Assembly (NCBI GenBank): GCA_006937955.1
Contig: SSNP01000006.1
Location: 248,001-312,000, forward strand
Direction: 5' to 3'
Source: Pachypanchax playfairii
Taxonomy: Eukaryota > Chordata > Actinopteri > Cyprinodontiformes > Aplocheilidae
DNA: 64,000 nucleotides
Positions 59,848 through 64,000 of this stretch are shown in pieces. Under the pieces are notes generated by a model. It was not told the DNA's origin and did not search any database. It was given only the letters and a program-made list of their open reading frames with translations. The translations under genes were made by a program, and so were the position numbers. Each line of letters begins with the position of its first letter. Position 1 is the first letter of the stretch.

Positions 59848-62800
59848 CTGGAAGCACAACAGAGCGGGAAAAAAATATCAAAACAACGTTCAGTCGTCCA
59901 AACGCAGTAGCGTCTTCCAGCTGAAAACAGACGAGGAAATAAAATGTTGCCGGTGATTCATTTTTTTATTCTTCTTAAAGCCACAGAATCTGATATACTT
60001 CTTTAAATCACAACTTGTCGCGGATTCAAAGGTTTAAATCTAGACATGAACTATTGTCTGTGTTTTCTTACGTTTTTTTTTGTTACTTTTAGACTGCAAA
60101 GTAAATTGAGCAGGATAAACACTATGGTAAATAAACCCAGATTTACACTCTGGATTCAGTGTAAACTAAACAGATGTTGAACCTGTATTTCTAACCCCTG
60201 CTGATAGAAGACAGCTGCTTTATTTTATTTTTATTCATCCAAGCTTCGAAGTCGACTGATAACCAATAATCGGCGAATGATTATGTAAATATCAGCAGAT
60301 CAATAGAAGAATGAAGTTACAAGTGACCAAATCTGAAGATCTAAACCACACAAATGTAAACACACAGATGTTTCTGTACTTCCAGCTATCAGACTGAAAG
60401 CATGAAAAACACGAGGAAACATTTCTAACAGAAGCTTTTTAAGTCAAAAAGAAGAAAAATGCACTGCATATTAATAAACCATCTTCCACAAATTTCATCC
60501 AAACTCTGCATTTAATTAGCTGACAAACAGCCGGACCGTCAGATATTTCTGCTCCTGGTAGAGTTTGAAAACTAAAGTTTAGTTGAAACAAACTCGATCA
60601 GCACTGTGCCTGAAAGGAGGAGCCTGTTTTCAGTTTGCAGATAAGACACAGATCCGACTGAAACTGATTACACTTTTTGTTAGAAAGAATACCACCGTCA
60701 CCAACAGCTTTTCTAAACATAACCTCAACAGCTTTGTGGCTCAGATAATCTCCAGAGTGGAACAATCAACCACTCATTTACTCGGGGACATTTTGTTGTT
60801 TTTAACTCCAACTGTGACACAAATTCCCTCACGGCTGCTGAGAGCGACTTTTACATAAACGTCATGATTCCAGAACTAAAAACAGGCTCAGAAACACACT
60901 TCAGGTCGTGTGACACGTCTCGCACTTGACATCCACTATCACACAATCAGCTTTGGCTCAAAGTGACAGCCGGCCTCTCGTCCGTCCCTATCTCCCACCC
61001 CCGACACACGCACACGCATGCGTGCACGTCCACTCTTATTATCAGCTGTTGCTACAGTCAACAGCGCAACAAAAGCACAAAGATGTCTTCTCCAGACTGT
61101 GTGTGAGGTGGTTTGGTGGAGAAACTGTGAGATAACAAGGAAGAAAAGGGAATGAGGAAAGTTTAAGAGAAATTTGATCAGAACAGAACAGTTACTGTCA
61201 GCTCCAAACAAACAGTCCTAATGTAGCACAAAGCTGTCATGATTAAACACCTCCAACCTGCAGGAGGTTCAATAAGATGAGTATAATGAGCTTACAGCTG
61301 CTTTAGGAGCTTCAGCACCAGATGGTAAGAATTACTCATGAAATAAGAACCTGAAGATGCGTCTAACAACCTCACGTTCGATCTTAAAGTGACGTGGTGA
61401 AACTTTAAAATGGGGCTGTGAGGAAGTTTCAGCTCAGTTAATTCTGATCAGACACAAGCGCTAATGGTAAGTCTGGATGAGCCATGATCAGTGGATCAGT
61501 CATCATCTCCAATCTAAAACTGTTTTATACACCTTTACACTGCCAGTAGTTTCACTATATATGGTTATTCCAGTAAGTGTACCAGGTACTTGTAAATGAT
61601 CAAAATGTGAACAGCCAACATGAAGATGAACCTCCGTCTTCTTCACTTATTATGGAAACTTTTCACTTGTGTTTGCAAACGAACCAATAGCAGCACAGCA
61701 ACTCCTGCAATTTGTGTTGAGTTTTTAGGTTAATTTACACCGTTCCTCATGAAGTACATCATACCTGCTGCATGGACTCTCATACAGACAGTATCAACAT
61801 GACTTTCATCACTTCATTCTATTGGGAGCTGAGAAGGATAATAACAGCAACAATATGAAGTTTACTGTATCCATTTCAATTAACTGATTTTGATTTTTGC
61901 ACCATGACTTTCTTGTTTTTGATGACAAAGTGCGAGCTCTGAGGGAGAGGTCCACAGGGTCCCGAAGATGCTTCATCTCATCATGTTATTCAGTTCAGCT
62001 TTATTCTTTTTTTAGCACATGGACTGAAAAACACTAAATATCCTCAGCAGCTCTTTGCAAATTAACACATTAAATTAGGACAATATTAGCTGCTGAACTA
62101 ATTAGACAGTCATTATAGGCACATCAGGTCTTTGTTTTAGTTTGAAATATCACTAAATTTAAACCTCAATGTTTTTGTCCATTTAAAGCATTAGCTGTTT
62201 GTTTGGACCACTGACGGCTCCACCCATCAGGTTGCTTTTCACCGTGGGCTCATCCTAATCAGGATGAGAAAGTGTGTGACTCGAGCAGGTAAAAGAAGAC
62301 TGCAACTCTAGAAGCAAACATCGATTAGAAGTTAGAACTCATCAATAATTCAAGACTTTACAAGGCTCACAGGTGTTAGCATGTATGCAGGGAGGCCACC
62401 GAAACGCCAGTAGACTACTAATGAGTTTGTGTACAACTCTACAGGCTGATGCCGCAGCAGCCATTTTCTTTACAGGCAGTTCAAACATAAAATGACCAAA
62501 TGTGGAGAGCCTGAACACAGTCCCACTCGTGGAAAGATGCTAACTAATATCGTTTTTCTATGGCTTCAGCTGACTTACGTTTCCCAGAGCTCACAGTGTG
62601 AGATCCCAGCGCATGTTATTGTTGCTAGAACCCCCCCAGTGGGCCGCGAAGCTGGGAAAACACTAGGCTCAGTTCTGGATCACTGTGGTCTGATCCCTGC
62701 CTCTGGGGCAGCGGGTCTCAAGCAAATAATTCACAAACAGGACGCTGAGTGGAAGAACATGGACAGCAACTTGTTTCCAAGTGAGAAGAGTTTGGATTTT

Positions 62801-63214
62801 GGTTTCTCTAATTAAATCATGTTCAAATCAGTGTTGAGTTTTATCTTTTACCACCTTGTGAATGTTGTACTTGAAACAAACTAACAGAACAGAGAGGATA
62901 ATGTGGGTTTATTGTCAGTTTGTCCAATTGTATGTTTTTGCTAATATCATGTAAGCTTTAAAAGAATATTCCCATTTTTATTTGACACATTTATCTTTTT
63001 AAAAAACTGATTTAATTTATCACATTAAAGCAATAAATAAAAAAAAAACACTAAATATCTAGAAATGTCTGGAAACGTTCCAGAAGGTTCTTAATTTCTT
63101 CCTGACAGTTTCAGATCTTTCTGAATTGAGTCTTTTAGAGTGTCTGTAACCTGTTTCAAACATTTATCAAATACGTTAAACCAACACGTTCTTCATCAAA
63201 TGACGGCCTCAGGA

Positions 63215-63315
63215 ACAGTGTTGGGAACGTTACTTTAAAAAAGTAATTAGTTATAGTTACTCGCTACTTGTTCCAAATAGTAATTGAGTTAGTAACTGGA
63301 TTACTCTACAAAAGA
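63215..63315. repeat. Dispersed teleost repeat (GTGTTGGGAACGTTACTTT type)
   Basis: GTGTTGGGAACGTTACTTTA, AAAAGTAATTAGTTATAGTT and GTAATTGAGTTAGTAACTGG form a very common fish repeat, usually read as agtgttgggaaagttacttttaaaagtaat. The class is not assigned. Confidence 0.55.
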
Positions 63316-63589
63316 GGAACATAAAAGAATTTTGATTTTTTTTTAGAAGGTTTCACAGTCAGTGGACATGAACAAAACTGTAAGTAACTTTATTTTATAT
63401 TTATTGCAAATAAAATATATCTCCACCTTGAAAAAGACAACTTTCCTTCGAACTGCTCCAGACTCGCCATTTCTGCTGCTTTGCCAAATCTGTTAAAAGT
63501 TTGCAGATATCTCTCCCTTAGCCAATCCTAATAATTTATAATAATAAAACATCTACTTTTTTTCTCTTTTCTTCGCTACAGCTCAGTTT

Positions 63590-63700
63590 CAATGTATACT
63601 TTATTAATCCCTCTGGGGAAAATTCAGGCCCCGCATTTGACCCATCCTCACCCGTTAAGGTGAGGAGCAGAGGGCAGTTGCGGATTCAGTATTGTTTGCA
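63590..63700 (-). repeat. LINE 3'-end-like fragment
   Basis: TATACTTTATTAATCCCTCT then GGGGAAAATTCAGG resembles the reverse complement of the LINE 3' end seen at 51175-51205 (ATACTTTATTAATCCCCGAA), followed by CATCCTCACCCGTTAAGGTG, a word common in fish repeats. Confidence 0.5.
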
Positions 63701-63716
63701 CTCTTTCACCAAAATC

Positions 63717-63860
63717 CTTGGTCCTCATTTATCAAACGTTCGTAGAAACTATTCTATATTTGATATCAAATGTGTGGTGGCCACTCGTACGCACATCTGT
63801 TGATAAATCCCACTTGTGCATACTCGTGCCAGTTCACAGTCATTCGCATACAGAAACACC
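63717..63860. repeat. Diverged dispersed repeat near the right edge
   Basis: CCTCATTTATCAAACGTTCG and TACGCACATCTGTTGATAAA resemble a fish repeat with tttatcaaacgtgcgtacgca phrases. Low certainty. Confidence 0.35.
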
Positions 63861-64000
63861 CTCAGTTAGCCATATTTGGTAAAAAATAAATTACCTAGTT
63901 ACGATTTGAAACAGGCCTTTTTGTGATTAATTAATGTGCTTTTTATTTGGAAAACGGTATCTGCAGGAGCCGCGTGAGCTCACCCAGCATCTGCAAGGTC

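Larger units (their letters stand above)
59848..64000 (-). other. Probable atp1a1 first intron or upstream region
   Basis: I searched by eye on the minus strand for the expected tiny first exon (ATGGG followed within about 12 nt by a GT donor) and found no convincing candidate, so it may lie beyond the window. The plus-strand 107-codon frame at 62492-62815 matches nothing I know. A CA/GC-rich alternating patch lies near 61000-61028. Dispersed repeats near the right edge are listed separately. Confidence 0.45.

Noticed and set aside
62492..62815. 107-codon open frame on the + strand
   Set aside because: No recognisable domain, no splice or promoter context; it lies in the probable first intron or upstream DNA of atp1a1 and fits chance in a stretch with few stops.

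Overview
The window reads as teleost fish nuclear DNA. It is AT-rich and intron-dominated, with long CA/GT microsatellites, L2-type LINE pieces, tRNA-headed SINEs and many degraded Tc1/mariner and MITE-like elements typical of ray-finned fish. There are no bacterial operons, CRISPR arrays or recognisable tRNA/rRNA genes. Only two host protein genes can be supported, and they point towards each other.

Left part (1-13,000, + strand): the last coding exon of a PROX1-family homeo-prospero transcription factor lies at 10,946-11,131, followed by about 1.8 kb of probable 3' UTR. No other prox exon is visible upstream, so bases 1-10,945 look like one large terminal intron. That intron carries two near-identical 0.29-kb CA-flanked repeats, a 1.08-kb TTAA-flanked inverted-repeat element and Tc1/mariner debris.

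Middle (13,000-49,800): about 37 kb with no supported protein-coding exon. It holds two tRNA-headed SINE-like repeats, several Tc1/mariner remnants (one carrying a nested TIR element), a minus-strand L2 3' end, two deletion-derivative DNA transposons that still hold a transposase-like or exon-like start, a Z-DNA-prone tract and a G-rich minisatellite. Some repeat-free stretches (for example about 37.8-39.2 kb) look like candidate regulatory DNA, but this cannot be shown from one sequence.

Right part (49,800-59,850, - strand): a Na+/K+-ATPase catalytic alpha subunit, best matched to alpha-1 (atp1a1). I placed 22 coding exons, covering everything from the classical second exon to the stop codon (1,021 codons plus stop). 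Exon sizes match the vertebrate alpha-subunit gene except in two places: the usual 204-nt exon is split by a 77-nt intron, and the usual 199-nt and 110-nt exons are fused into one 309-nt exon followed by a GC-AG intron. The tiny first coding exon was not found and probably lies beyond base 64,000. One intron holds two LINE fragments in opposite orientation.

Far right (59,850-64,000): probable first intron or upstream DNA of atp1a1, with dispersed repeats near the edge. The two genes are not a functional unit: prox encodes a developmental regulator and atp1a1 an ion pump.
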